A stretch of DNA of 64,000 nt from Allomyces macrogynus ATCC 38327 (lineage: Eukaryota > Blastocladiomycota > Blastocladiomycetes > Blastocladiales > Blastocladiaceae). The notes beneath the pieces were generated by a model that was given only the letters and a program-made list of their open reading frames with translations, made no database searches and had not been told where the DNA came from. This document shows positions 44,547 to 57,747 of this stretch, in pieces. The DNA lies in contig GG745332.1 of NCBI GenBank assembly GCA_000151295.1, positions 134,343 to 198,342 on the forward strand. Reading direction: 5' to 3'. Made by a program: the position numbers and the translations under genes. The stretch's first letter is position 1. Every line of letters begins with the position of its first letter.

Positions 44547-44925
44547 TTGGTTTGTTCATACAGCAGCAAGTTGCAGATATGCATTGATGCTGTAGCCACA
44601 ATCTTTTTTCACCTTGGAGATTCACGGATCTGCCGCGCTCAGCGCGCTGGGAACAAAGCGAGAGGAGCCCATCAACTGTTTTATAATCGCCATTGCTCTA
44701 CGAAACGGTCACAGCAAGTCGAGCACAAGAACGGCGCCATTTTCCGCATCAAGCGAGGCCACGGTGCCGTCCGGCCCCTGCGCACGACGAGGACATCCCG
44801 ATGCCCTCACCAATGCGCTGCGACTATGGCCACGCAAACAAGTGTCGGGAATGGCAAACCATAAACCACAAACCAAGAAAAAACAGAAAAGAGACGAACA
44901 GGCACGGCAGGCACCAGGCCCACGC
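44547..44925. other. Convergent 3' region, MAS1 / Vts1
   Basis: 379 bp between two convergent stops. A/T-rich patches suggest 3' UTRs; no other feature seen. Confidence 0.4.
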
Positions 44926-46868
44926 TTACTCGCTCGGCTTGTCCTCATTCACCTCGTTACCGTTCCCTTCCTCGACGACCTCGTCCCCATTTTGCCCCAC
45001 GCTCTTCCCCTCCTCCACCACCTCAACCGGCGCATTCCCCTTCTCCATCTCCTCCCGCACGAGTGCGAACACCTTCAAGAACTTGGACCGCGCACCCTGC
45101 GCCGACACCCCGACCGCCTCGAGCCCGTCCTCATCCATGGCCACCAAAGTCCGCCAATGCACGTGTTCCAGCTGCGGCGTGTACTTGTGCAGCCGCAAAC
45201 TGCGCAACCACGCCGGCATATCCTCGAGCAACGCGAAATCAATATGGTCCGGCAACTTGCCCTTGTCGGCGGCCGACGTCGGTGAAAGCGGCGGCGGCGG
45301 AATCCCACTTCCGGGGCGCGGGCTCGCGACGCCCGCGGGACGACTGGGCGTGCCGCCGTACGACGGGTGCCGCCGGTGATGGTAGTGGGCGTTGTACCCC
45401 GACGGCGTGCGCCGGTGGCCGTGCGCGGACTGCGGCCGCGTGTACCCGCTGTTACCAGCATGAATCGCGTAGGACGCCGGCGCGTGAGGGAGGAATGCCG
45501 GCGACGGGGGACCGCCCGACCCGAAGCGGACGTGGGTGCGAGTCGCGGGGACCCCGCGGGGGACGCGGCCGCAGAGTACCCCGCCGCTGCTGCGCCGGGG
45601 AACGCGGCCGCGAGGTTGTACCGGTACATGGCCGCGAATTGCGCCTGCATCTGCGCCTGCTGTTGCGCGAGCTGGTGCTGCATCTGCGCGGCCTGCGCAG
45701 CCTGGGCGGCCTGCGCTTGCGGCGCTGCATAGTACGCGCCCGTCGCGAGCGCCGACGGCGGCGGCGGGAGTGGCGACGCGGCACGGCCGATCGGAGACAC
45801 GGGGCGGGACACGGCACTCGCACCGCGCGTCGGCGGGCGCGGGAGCGGGCTCGCGCTGCGATCACCGACGGGTGCGGGTGTGGGGACCGACCACGGGTCG
45901 TGTACGGCGGCCATGGCTGCGCCGGCGGCGAGCGCTGATCCGGTACGCGGCGGCGGATAAAGGGTCGGTGCGCCCGTCGGGTCGTGGATGTGCAGGGTAG
46001 CGTCAAAGTCGCGCGCGAGCCGGTCGAGCGCGGAGGTCCCGCCGCCGCGCGCGCCGTGCGGGACGTTGGGCGAGACGGTGGAGGACGCTGGGAGCGACGT
46101 GGCGGTGCGTGCGGCCATGGCGGCGGCAGCGGCGGCGGTGGCCGCACGTTGGTGCGCGTGCTGCACTTGCATCAATTTGTCGTGCAGCGCATCGTTCGAC
46201 AGGCTTGATGCGGTCGCGGACAGGTCAGATTCGGTGAACATCGAGGTCGGCCGCGATCCGTCGCCTAGAGCAGGTAAATCAGAGCGCGTGAGCAATCATC
46301 CTCCAAATCCTGTCATCAAAGAACCAAACGTACCACGCTCCGACGCCATCGGGGAAAACAGCACGCTCTGCGGGTCCATCCGTCTCGCCATCTGCTGCAA
46401 CACCCCGAGGAAAAACCGAATCTGCGCGGGCGAGACGTACTGCAACAGCGTATACAGCGCCGTTGCGCGCTCCATGTCGGACAGCACGCGGAACCAGTCC
46501 TCGATCGCCATCAGTTCCTCGCGAAACGCCGCGTCCAGGACACCCACATGCCGCATCTCATCCAACGCATCGAGTTGCCGCGCATAAGCGTCGACAAGCT
46601 GCGCGTCACGCGCATAATAGGAACTGGCCGCGCCGGCGCTCAGAACTGACGCGGAGCTGCTGCCGCCAGGTGCGGGGAGACCCATCCCGAGACCGAGCGC
46701 GCTCGCATACCCGGACCCAGACCCGCCGAGGTCGGATGTGGCGGTAGACCGCGGGCGGGCCGCGGCCTGCGGGCTGCCGGGACCCGCGGAGCCGAAAGCC
46801 GTGGGCGCGGTAGTGCCTGCGGCGGCGCCGGTCGCCGTCGAGGCGCTCGAGTAGCGGAAGTTGGGCAT
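44926..46868 (-). CDS. VTS1: Vts1/Smaug-type SAM-domain RNA-binding protein; one-base frame break
   Basis: Post-transcriptional regulator that binds Smaug-recognition hairpins in mRNA and recruits deadenylation machinery. Exons 46334-46868 and 44926-46264; about 624 aa if one base missing near 45510-45525 is restored. The N-terminal fungal Vts1 domain is clear (DWFRVLSDMERATALYTLLQYVSPAQIRFFLGVLQQM). A long Ala/Pro/Gln-rich middle contains a short poly-Gln/Ala patch. The SAM domain is at the C-terminus: IDFALLEDMPAWLRSLRLHKYTPQLEHVHWRTLV...GVSAQGARSKFLKVF, with the basic RNA-binding face retained. At the break SASG must pass to GGPPSP in another frame. Ends NEDKPSE. Confidence 0.8.
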
Positions 46869-48322
46869 CGCGCGGTCGGTGCGGTCGAGTCGGGGCTTGG
46901 CGGTGCGCAGCGGCCGAGAAAGTCAATTCGGGCTCGTGGGCGGCGCTCGAGCTTGGTGCACGGTCGCGGGGAAGTGTCGAGACGAGTGCCTCGCCGAGCG
47001 TCGACCAGGACGGCGCGATCGGTGCGGGGAGAGAGAGAGAGAGCTTGGCGCGCGAGAACGACGACTTGACGACGATCAAGTCGAACGAGCCGGTGTGGTG
47101 CGGGGGGCAGGCCAGCCGATCACTTGCGTGCTGCTTGTTGAAAAGTCGGAAGACTGGCAGGACGAAGGAGAGAGAATGGAGAGCGGATCGGCGAGGGGAA
47201 AGTGGTCAGGAAACGGACGGCCAAAACTGACAGGTTGGACACGGCAAGAGAAGGAAGGCCCCACAGCAAAAGCCAGGCACACGGTGTTCTCGTTGCCATG
47301 AACAACGGCCGCAGCAAACCTGCTCAACCTGCAACAAAAACGCAAAACAACCTGCCGCAGAGCAGCAAAACGCACCGGTTTCGCTTTCGCCTTCTGGCGA
47401 GACACGCGATTCGCTCCTGTTCCAGACGGTTTCTCGCCGTGAACCGTGAACTGCTGGCGATGGCGTTGGGGTCGACGACGACGTTGATTGAGTTGACGCG
47501 TGTACTTTTGCCTGGGCAAGACAAGCGGCGCTCCACCGTGCGCCGAGTTATAATGCGACGGCGTGGTGACCCGGCGTTCGTGACGTCGAGTTGCGACAGC
47601 GGCACGAGCGAGTATCAAGGATCGGATCGGTCGAGAAAGCCGGTGCTGGAAGTCGCCTTGATGACGGAAATGGCGGGCAGGGAGCTGGGGTGGATTCGCG
47701 TGCAACGGGTCGGGCGCGATGGGAGCAGCACCGCGAGCACGAGCCCAAAGGAAAGTCGGCAGCGTCTACGAGTCTAAGTTGGCGTGCACCAGCGGATGCT
47801 TGCAGGAAGAGAGAGGACGGAGTCGTGCGGGAGAGGGCGACGCGACGACGACGTTGGCGTTGCCGGCGTTGGCTTTTCTTTCGGTTGGCGAAAGCCGAGG
47901 CATCATCCAAAGCAAGGCGACGCGGGGGGGGTGGGGTGTGACCGCGTTTATCATTTCTCATTTCGGCCTTGCCTGACTTGGTCAATCTACTCGCCATGCA
48001 GCCGCTCCCCATGATCCAACCCGAGTCTGCCCTCAATCCGTTCCGCAGTAACTGGCCAACGCAAGAAAGCACTACGAACTAGTTTTCATTTACAACGAAA
48101 CGCGGCCGCGGGCCCACCTGCACCTCCTCGCTCACAGCCTGCTACTCAACTATGTGCGAACGCTCCCGCCCGCCCGCCCGCCCGCTCCACCGGACCCGCG
48201 CGCCCCTCCGTCTCGCGCACGAGCCCCTTCAAACCGCATGCAAGTCACGCAACACCGGCCTCCTCCTCTCCCTCCGCCACCATCAAAGAACGGTTTTCCC
48301 CTCCCTCCACACCTCTCGCTTC
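46869..48322. other. Intergenic region Vts1 / MAP kinase
   Basis: 1.45 kb upstream of Vts1 and downstream of the kinase. A (GA)n run lies at 47029-47043. Several long open frames exist on both strands but without motifs. Confidence 0.4.
47029..47043. repeat. (GA)n tract
   Basis: 15-nt perfect GA repeat about 160-175 bp upstream of the Vts1 start, possibly in its promoter or 5' UTR. Confidence 0.8.
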
Positions 48323-49956
<1,634 letters not shown>

Positions 49957-50826
49957 CGTCTGTCACTGCAAAACCAAACACGAGAAAACGCGTCAGCGCG
50001 CACTTGATCCGTAGCGAACGCATGTTGTGCAAGAGGTCGTACACCTACCAGTCGGTCGGCGAGCGTGCAGTCCAGGGCGAAGAAGGGTCGTTGGGCGGCG
50101 ACAAGCCGTTCGGTTCGAGCACAGGGTGATCAGGCGCTGGCGCAGCGGTGTTGGCGTTGGTGCTTGGTGCAGCGGTTGCAGCTTGGGAGAGAGCGCGAGA
50201 GAAAGAGCACGAGGCGGAGCACGCGTTCGAGGAGAACGGTTCTTGAGGACGAAGAGGAGAGGGAGGAGCGGATCGCGCGCGTGTCGTTCGAGGGCGGCGG
50301 GCGGGCGGCGGCGGAGGGCAGAGCAGAGCACGAAACGAGCCCTTCAAAAAACCAATCAAGCACAGCCCAGAGTGCGGCGCATCAGCGCGCTCTCTTGGTT
50401 TTTGTTCGGTCGGGAAAACAAAAGTCATGACCCTGTTGTTGTGAAAGGGCGCAAAAAACAAGACGAGAGACGCGCATCCGTGGCGCGCATGAGGCACACG
50501 TGCTCCAAGATAATATATAGAAATGAAATTTGCTCGGCTTTGCTCTTGTCTTGGCACTTGGCAGTTCGCTGTTCTCACGTTCGCAAGTTTGCATCGCAGC
50601 GATTCCGCGGCCAGCACATCCAGGAAAGCGCGCGGTTCGTGAGGGTTCGGGAAGGTGAAGCAATGGATGCGCGAATCGCTGCCGAGCGCGTGGTCTTGGT
50701 CTTGTCCAATGATCATGTTGAGACCGCCCGAGAAGAACTGACGAACGAAACGCAAACGAGACCTGATCCGAGTGCCAACGAAAACGAAACATGGAGCAAA
50801 GCTTCGGATGTATTATCCCAAGACAC
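49957..50826. other. Intergenic region MAP kinase / RPL26
   Basis: 870 bp; 5' region of the kinase and 3' region of RPL26. An AT-rich TAATATATAGAAA patch occurs near 50509. No gene recognised. Confidence 0.4.
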
Positions 50827-51865
50827 TTAGGCCGTGGCGGCGGCCGGGCGAGCCTTGCGCTCCAAGATAGCCTTGCGGTCCTTGTCCAAGTGCACCTTCT
50901 CAATGACCACGTTCGACGGGTGGATGCCGACCGGGATCGACGTGCCGTTGACCTTGTCGCGCGTGACACGCTCGACGTGGATCACGTACTTCTTGCGGTA
51001 GACCTGGACAACCTTGCCCTCGCGGCCCTTGAACGTGCCACGGACGATCTTGACCTCGTCATCCTTGCGGATCGGGAGCGAGCGGACCTGGATTTGATCA
51101 AACGAGGACATCCCGGGTCAGTCACTCAACACGGACGCGACACCAAACCAAACTCGCGACGCGCATACAATCGAACAGCGACGAGAATCAGAGAAAACAT
51201 ACGTTGTACTTCTCACGCAGCTCCTTCGAGAGGGGAGCCGACATGATGACGCGGCGCACATGCGACGGCGCCGTGAAGTGGGCCTTGCGGCTCTTGCGGC
51301 GCGACGAGGAGACGTCTATTGTTCATCCCCTGGTTAGGGCGGTCGCACTCCAGAAAAGGAAGTGGCCGGACGTCTCCCTGGACCCGACTCAGACGCAAAC
51401 GCCCCGAAGCGCCAGGAACACCGACCACCGCCCGCCCACGCAGATTCGGCCCAGCAAACGACCACCATGACCATGACCACGCCGTAAAAAATGACAAACG
51501 ACATGGACCGCACAAACTACGTTCATGACCGCCCTTCCGCCGTCGCCATTTTGACCCCGCGACAAACTGGCAAATATCGGCCTCTAGAGCACAAAATTTG
51601 ACCAGAATGCACGCCAGGTGCAAAACGCCGACAAAATGGCAGAGGTTCCCGCGGGAAGAAGGGTCAAGAACGGCAGTTCGCGGGGTTGGTCACGACGGTC
51701 CATCCGTTGGATCCGATGCGCAGCCGAGCGCTACACGGAGGGCGAGGCGGCGGGTCGCCCGGCGTTTGAGCGCTGCGCTGGTCGTGGCGGTCCAGGGTCC
51801 ATCGTCGGGGCTGGTTGGCGTGCAAGCGAACGATTCGTGCGTTACTGACCCTTGCTGAACTTCAT
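50827..51865 (-). CDS. RPL26: 60S ribosomal protein L26 (uL24)
   Basis: Structural protein of the large ribosomal subunit. Three exons: a 16-nt first exon 51850-51865 (MKFSK plus one base, donor GTCAGT), 51203-51315, and 50827-51087; 390 nt, 129 aa. The protein runs [95 protein letters not shown] and ends AAATA. Intron 1 is 534 nt (51316-51849), five to eight times longer than other introns here, with CTAAC 18 nt before the acceptor. The tiny first exon is confirmed by phase (AAG G | AC GTC) and by family sequence. Head-to-head with the rRNA methyltransferase. Confidence 0.92.
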
Positions 51866-52091
51866 GGTGTCGGTCGAGGGGGTAGTGCTCCGTTCTGAGA
51901 AGGAGATGACTGAGAAGGGGAGAACGAAGCGACGGCGAGACCACATTTGCATGTCTTGAAAAGTGTCACCTGAGCTTACGTACAGAATAAAACTGAGCCA
52001 CGCTTTGATCACTTCACGATTTGGGAGGCTGGGCGACTTGATTGCTGCCTTGCCAGGGCAAACCGCGTCCAACCATTGTGATCCCTCCGTC
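51866..52091. promoter_or_regulatory. Bidirectional promoter, RPL26 / rRNA methyltransferase
   Basis: 226 bp between divergent start codons, the shortest divergent spacing in the window. AT-rich patches near 51985-51995 (AATAAAACTG) are present; no telobox or clear TATA. Confidence 0.4.
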
Positions 52092-53195
52092 ATGCCGCAA
52101 GGACGCCCAGCAACAGCAACAGCGACATCAAGGCCAAGGACGGCCGGCCGCGCCGGAACAAGCAGTACCAGTCGAACCGGATCTGCTCGCTCCAGCATAT
52201 CAACGACTGCAGCCATTTCTTCTGTTTCAACCGGCAATGCCGACACCCAATACGAGCCCGACCTCGAACCTATCAAGAAGCTCGTCGTCCACCAGCTCGC
52301 GCTCGACTTGCTCGCCCAGGCGTTCTCCGCCGACCTCCGCGACCCGCAATTCCATGCCAAGTTGCAGCACATCAAGGGCCTGTTTTACGAGCGCCAGTTT
52401 CTCGAAATCTTCAATGGCGACCCGACGCTGCTGCCCATTTACTCGGCGCGGTACATTCCGTACCGCACGCTCGCCTACCTCGAGCTGATCCACCGCGTCG
52501 CGCCGCTGCGTTCGGCCATTGTCGACGCGCCGAGGCCGCACGCCGTCTTGCTTGGGGGTGGTGCTGGGTCCGAGCTCGCGGCGATTCTCCACTCGCGCAC
52601 GCAGTACGAAAGCGATCACGGCAAGAGCCCACAGCGACACTTGACGGTCACGACCGTCGACATTGGCGACTACACGTCGGTGCTTTCGCGCATCGAGACG
52701 GCGTTTGCACCCACTCCTTCGACCACCTACAAATCCTCGTTCTCCGTTGGCAACCTGCTCGACTCGACGTTCCCGCTCCCCGTCGGCGACGCGACCGTCG
52801 TGACGCTCTTCTTCACGCTCAACGAGCTGTTTGCGCAGTCGAAAGCCGGTGCCATGGCGTTCTTGCAACGATTGATTGCGGCCCTCCCGCGCGACGCGAT
52901 TTTGGTCGTGGCCGACTCGGCCGGGTCATTTTCGGATCTGACGATTGGGTCGCGCGAATACAAGATCACGGTCTTGCTCGACATGATGCGCGGGTTGCGG
53001 CGTGTTGCGGGCGCCGATTCGCTGTGGTTCCGGTTCATCCCGGAGCTGCGGTACCCGCATAAGCTTGAGAACATGCGCTACTTTTGGCGCGTGTATGCGG
53101 TGGACCAGACGATTGCGTCGGTGGAGGCTAAGAAGAGCCCGGTGATGGCTGGCGCGGGTGAAGTCAGTGGAGAAGGAGCAGAAAGGAGAGGATAA
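52092..53195 (+). CDS. BMT6: 25S rRNA uridine N3-methyltransferase, BMT5/BMT6-like
   Basis: Rossmann-fold SAM-dependent methyltransferase related to yeast Bmt6 (m3U2843 in 25S rRNA). Single exon, ATG 52092, 367 aa. The first 50 residues are low-complexity Ala/Thr/Ser. Then HQLALDLLAQAF, YERQFLEIF, YIPYRTLAYLELIHRV. The SAM loop is LLGGGAGSEL, followed by TVDIGDYTSVL, VVTLFFTLNELF, ILVVADSAGSFSDLTIG and PHKLENMRYFWRVYAV, all in the order of the family. No upstream in-frame ATG, so this start is the only candidate unless another exon exists. Divergent promoter shared with RPL26, a logical pairing. Confidence 0.85.
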   Translation: MPQGRPATATATSRPRTAGRAGTSSTSRTGSARSSISTTAAISSVSTGNADTQYEPDLEPIKKLVVHQLALDLLAQAFSADLRDPQFHAKLQHIKGLFYERQFLEIFNGDPTLLPIYSARYIPYRTLAYLELIHRVAPLRSAIVDAPRPHAVLLGGGAGSELAAILHSRTQYESDHGKSPQRHLTVTTVDIGDYTSVLSRIETAFAPTPSTTYKSSFSVGNLLDSTFPLPVGDATVVTLFFTLNELFAQSKAGAMAFLQRLIAALPRDAILVVADSAGSFSDLTIGSREYKITVLLDMMRGLRRVAGADSLWFRFIPELRYPHKLENMRYFWRVYAVDQTIASVEAKKSPVMAGAGEVSGEGAERRG

Positions 53196-54894
53196 ACCAG
53201 AAGCATTTTGTGGTTTGAATTTCAATAGGGTGCTCTTTTCGTTGGTGCTCTTTTCGTTTCGCGGGCACTGCCTCCCCCGATTGGAACAGTTCAACGTTGA
53301 CGTTCTCTATGTTGCTGCTCGTGCATACATGATGCCTGATGCGACTCGAAATCCTGTTTCCCGAGACGAATCCACCGTCGTCGTCGTCGTGAAGTCCATG
53401 ACCCCACTCCAGATGCCAAAGTTCAAATGCGCGCGAGATAAAATCCTGTTACGACGCCGGGCGGGCGCGGAGTATCGCCAGAGTGGTTGCCGCGTTCAGA
53501 CGGAATCCATTGGAGTGCGTCTGACCATTTTGATGAAAAGGGTTGGTGCTGGGCACGACATGAATAAAAAAGGTGAGTGGAATCGCACACCGTGTTGGGA
53601 TTCAGGCCTGGTCCAAAATACTGCTCCCTCTCTGCAAGTAGCTCTCAAACCGCGAGTTTCTTGCACCCTGTGACAGTCTTCTTGGGTCAGTTAACCGTGT
53701 GAATACGGCATAAATGATGTTCAGGCGTTAGAAATGTCACAATCGTGATTTCTCACGACGATGTGTGTTGTGCGTTCCACGCGGCTCAAAGGTGGGTCGA
53801 TAGTGATGCGGTCAGGAAAGGCACGGCGATGGAAAAGCCGATACCCAGGCGACATCCCTGAGGCAACTCCGATTTCAGTAGCGGCACCTAGCCCAAGGAC
53901 TCACAATCGCTTTGAGTCACTCGCGTTGGTCGCTGGAGTACACAACTGGAGAATAATCAAGACCGCGATTGGAATAGTTCACTTCACTATGCTGTAAATC
54001 AATGTATCAAAATTTTCCCCATGACGCGAATGTTGTGCGTCAGTGTGCGGGGAGGACGAAGGATGTCGCTTGTAGTCGTGGAGATGCCGTCGAACTTAAC
54101 GGCGGCGGTGCCTAGCAACCAGCTCGAGGTCGTGATCAAACTGCAAGCATTTGAAAATCACGGGATGCGACAAGGCCCATGCTGAGCGTGAGCTGTCTCA
54201 CGCCTCGTTCACGACAGAGCACGGTGGGCCAAATCAGGCCCACAAGGGCGAAGATGGGCAAAGTGTGCTTCACTTTTGCAGCTGACTTCTCTCCACCGTG
54301 ATGCGTCTCGAGAACGGGTCGGAATTGGTGGTTGACGCGCGGGTGGGACGGAGGAAAGGTGGAGTCGAGGGAAATGGTCTCGAGCTGCTCTGGCGCTCGC
54401 TTTTCGATCGGGGAGAGGTCATTGCGGATGTTTGCGGGAGGTTGGTGCAAGTGGGCAAGCTGGTAGAGGATGCTGAGGGCGGCGGGCCCGAGACGACGTC
54501 GAAGCAGACGAACGATTGGCAGGTCGTGCAGACAATCAGCGTCAAGCGCAGATCGCTGACCTTCACTCGCCGGCGGTATTTCTTTTGCTTGCCTCGGCAC
54601 AGACACAAGTGCTCAAAACGCGTCCTTGAACCTCGCTGATCAAAACGTGATGCTTCTCTCCAGGGCTGGCCGCAATGCTCGGGCAGCACGACGACATTTC
54701 TCACTGTTTCGCCACATACCTGGATACGCAACAGCGCAACGAGCAAGCCCTCCACAGCTGATCATTGGTTTCAAGCGGGTCCCAGACTTTGCCGCGGAGC
54801 AACGACATGGCAGCACAAAAACGCTTCATTTCGGACACATATTGACAAAGCATTTCTTTCACCAAAACCAAACCCTTGCTCCAACCAATCGAAC
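53196..54894. other. Long lower-GC intergenic region
   Basis: 1.7 kb between the methyltransferase and lanosterol synthase 3' ends (convergent). GC content drops, and stop codons are dense. No homology, repeat or RNA gene recognised. Confidence 0.4.
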
Positions 54895-57195
54895 CTACGC
54901 GACACGCCGCCCGCGCATCGCGTCCTCGACGACCTTCGGGTCCTTGTACGTGTTCGCGTACCGAGCGAGCGCCCACATTGGGAAGTAGAGCTTGTAGTTC
55001 GGGTACGAGATCATGCAGTTCTTGTTGAACACGCCCTCGATCCCCTCTTGGCGGTAACTGCCGTTCGGTAACTGGCGGCGCAGCAGCAAGTCGACCCCCT
55101 TGCGAATCACGGTCTCGTCCGGGTACCCGGCGCGCAGGAGCGCGAGCAGCGCCCACGCGGTATTCACGACCTGCGACCCCTGCGGGTGCTCGACCCACTC
55201 GCCCACTTCGCACGCCTTGTAGGACTCGCCCCACCCGCCGTCCTCGCGCTGGTGCGCAACCAAGAACGCGCACGCGCGCCGCAACGAGTCGGAAGTGGCA
55301 TACGTCGCGCCCGTGGCCGCCACGAGCGATTCAATCGCGAACCAGCCCGCGTAGGTGAAACACACGCCCCACGCGCCGTACCACGACCCGTCCTTGCGCT
55401 GGTCCTTCAGAATGAATTTCACGGCGCGGTGGATCGCGCGCGCCACTTCCTTGGTGCGGTACCCGTCGTTGATGTACTTGGTGTAGGCCATGAGCCCGAG
55501 GACCGAGGACGTGGTGCACTCCGGGTACGAGTACTCGATCATAATCTTGCCAAACACCTCGGCCGGGTTGAGCGCCTCGAGCCACGTCGGACCGCGAATA
55601 ATCTCGTACGATGCGAACCCGCCGTCGCGGTTGGGCATCGACAGGAGCACGTCGACCGAGTCCTGCACCCGGCGGTCGCTGACGCGCTTGGACCCAAGCG
55701 CACTCTGCAACATGAGCGTCGCCTTGAGTCCTTCGGCCGTACAGTCCGAGACCGTGTACGACTGCTGCCGGTTCGAAAACGGCCACGCGCCCTTGGCCTG
55801 CTGCCGGTACGTTTCAAACGGAGCGTCGCGCTTGATCTGGCACGCGTCGAGGAACGCGAGCGCTCTTGCCGACGTGTCCGGATACTCAGTCACGATCTGC
55901 GCCTCAGTCGCGGCCTGCACGATAAAGGCCGTGTCCCACAGCTGTGACCCGTTCGTGCCGTTCATGCGCATGCCGTCGTCGGCCATCCACATGAAATCAG
56001 CGACGGTGCGCTCGTGCGCGCGGAACCGGTCCGAGTCGGCGCCGCACGCGTGGTAGGTCACGATAATGTTGAGCGCCTTGTTGACGGGCCCGAGGTCGAG
56101 GAACTCGGTATTGTCGTCCTCGTTGAAGCACAGTTGCCGCACGTGGTCGACGGCCCAGTCGCGCAACCACGTCGAGTGCACGGCCTCGTACATGCCAATC
56201 ACAGTCCACGCCAACTTGCCAAAGCTCGACTGCGGGATGTACCGGTCGACGGCGCACACGTTGAACTTTTGCGCCGACCACTTGATCGAATCAAATGGCT
56301 CCACATAGAGCTCCGACCGCAACGCCTGCACGAGCGGGTCGTGCGCCTCGGCCGAGAGCCGGCGCGCGTAAATGTAGGACATGGGCAAGTAGACCATGCG
56401 TGTGTGCACCCACATGCGGCCCGGATGGATCGGATTAGCCGTGTACGGCAGCAGCCACAGCTCCGGCGGGATCGGGTTAAGCCCATTCCAGTCGTAGCAG
56501 TTCATGACAGAGAGCCAAAACTTGCCCCACGACGGGATCCCCGTCGCGCCGCCGAGCGAGTGCAGGACCTTGCGCGCGCGTTCGCAGACCGGGTCGTGTG
56601 CGGGCACACCAAGGATGCGCAGGGCAACGTAGTTGAGCGCAGTGCCGAACACGGTCGCGGGGGACTCAATGTGGATGCCCCAGCCGCCATTGGGCTGCAC
56701 TTCGCGGTGCCGCAGGTACTGCACGAGCTCGATACGGTAGGCTTGCGGCAGGAGCGTCTCGGACCGGCCCGTCACGTACCAGGCAATGACGAGGCCCGGG
56801 ATCAGGAACATGGGGCCGCCGTACTCGCCCGCCCAGTGGCCCGACTCGGTCTGCAGCCGCGCCAGGAACTGCATCGAATTGCGCACAGCGCCCGTGACGG
56901 TCTGCGGGGCCGGGAGCGTGCCGTCGTCTTCCTATTTTCGTTGCGTCCGTGGGCAATCAGCGTCCGCGAACAGGTGGACATTGTCGAGATCAGTAGTGCG
57001 CACCGCCACCTGGCCGAGCCAGAACCGATCAAGGTCCGACTGCGGCTCCTTGGCGTCGGGCCGGTACTCCCACCACTGGCGGCCATCGTCGACACACAAG
57101 AACCATTTCGACCGTTCCGTGCGAGCGTCGGCGGGCATTTCCGGCACCGGCGGCAGGTGCGTTGTACGCAAGACGCGCGACTTGGGCGAGGTCAT
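54895..57195 (-). CDS. ERG7: Lanosterol synthase (oxidosqualene cyclase)
   Basis: Cyclises 2,3-oxidosqualene to lanosterol in the ER/lipid-droplet membrane, the entry to ergosterol. Exons 57010-57195 and 54895-56931; 740 aa, close to the usual 730-760. The initiating acid motif is SDCTAEGLKA (DCTAE) near residue 460. QW repeats are visible, for instance QREDGGWGESY and QPNGGWGIH, and MWCYCR-type helices correspond to HTRMVYLPMSY. SAQKFNVCAVD and GPTWLEALNPAEVF are also conserved. Start ATG 57195 (MTSPKSRVLRTTH). No second intron although the gene exceeds 2 kb. Divergent from GET3. Confidence 0.95.
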
Positions 57196-57747
57196 GGTGA
57201 TCAGGATCGAATTTGGGTCGGGATCACTGGCAAAATCGCGATGCAAGTTGCGATGCGTGGACCAAGTTGCAGCGCGTCGGTGCTTGAATGTCGGTGGGCC
57301 GGCCTGGCAGCAATTTGTATGCGCGCGGTTGCGCTCCTTCTAGCGCTCCTGTTCGTGCAAAAATTGGTGGTTCGCGAGCGTGTCGTCGTTGTCGTCGTCG
57401 ATGCCGCCGGCACACGTCCATTTTCGACTTGAAGGTTGGCGGAAACACGCTTGGCGAAGCGGCAAAGGAGCGATCCGGTCAATCTCCGCCGCGCACGTGC
57501 GTCTGACTTGGTCGATCTCGCCTGCATTTGCGGTGGAGCTTCTGCCTGCCAGACCTATCGCGTCCGCCTGCTGCGCTTCATGGTCGCGCCGCCAACGTGT
57601 CGGCCAACCATCTTCGTCGGCCTTCCTTCAGCTTGGCCCGCGACGCTGCCCACGGCCCGACTCTGTCGCGAATTTCGACACCGTCTCCACGCTCTCCGCG
57701 CACGCAGCCACCTCCCAGCTCAACCCGCCTGCTGCAACATCCACATC
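57196..57747. promoter_or_regulatory. Divergent promoter region, ERG7 / GET3
   Basis: 552 bp between the two start codons. No defined element recognised. Confidence 0.3.

Noticed and set aside
47076..47705. 209-codon minus-strand frame upstream of Vts1
   Set aside because: Basic, motif-free composition with no splice or start support.
51316..51849. snoRNA gene inside the RPL26 intron
   Set aside because: No recognisable C/D (RUGAUGA...CUGA) or H/ACA boxes by eye; kept only as a test in the findings.
53196..54894. Transposon remnant in the lower-GC spacer
   Set aside because: No terminal repeats, target duplication, transposase or reverse transcriptase motifs seen.
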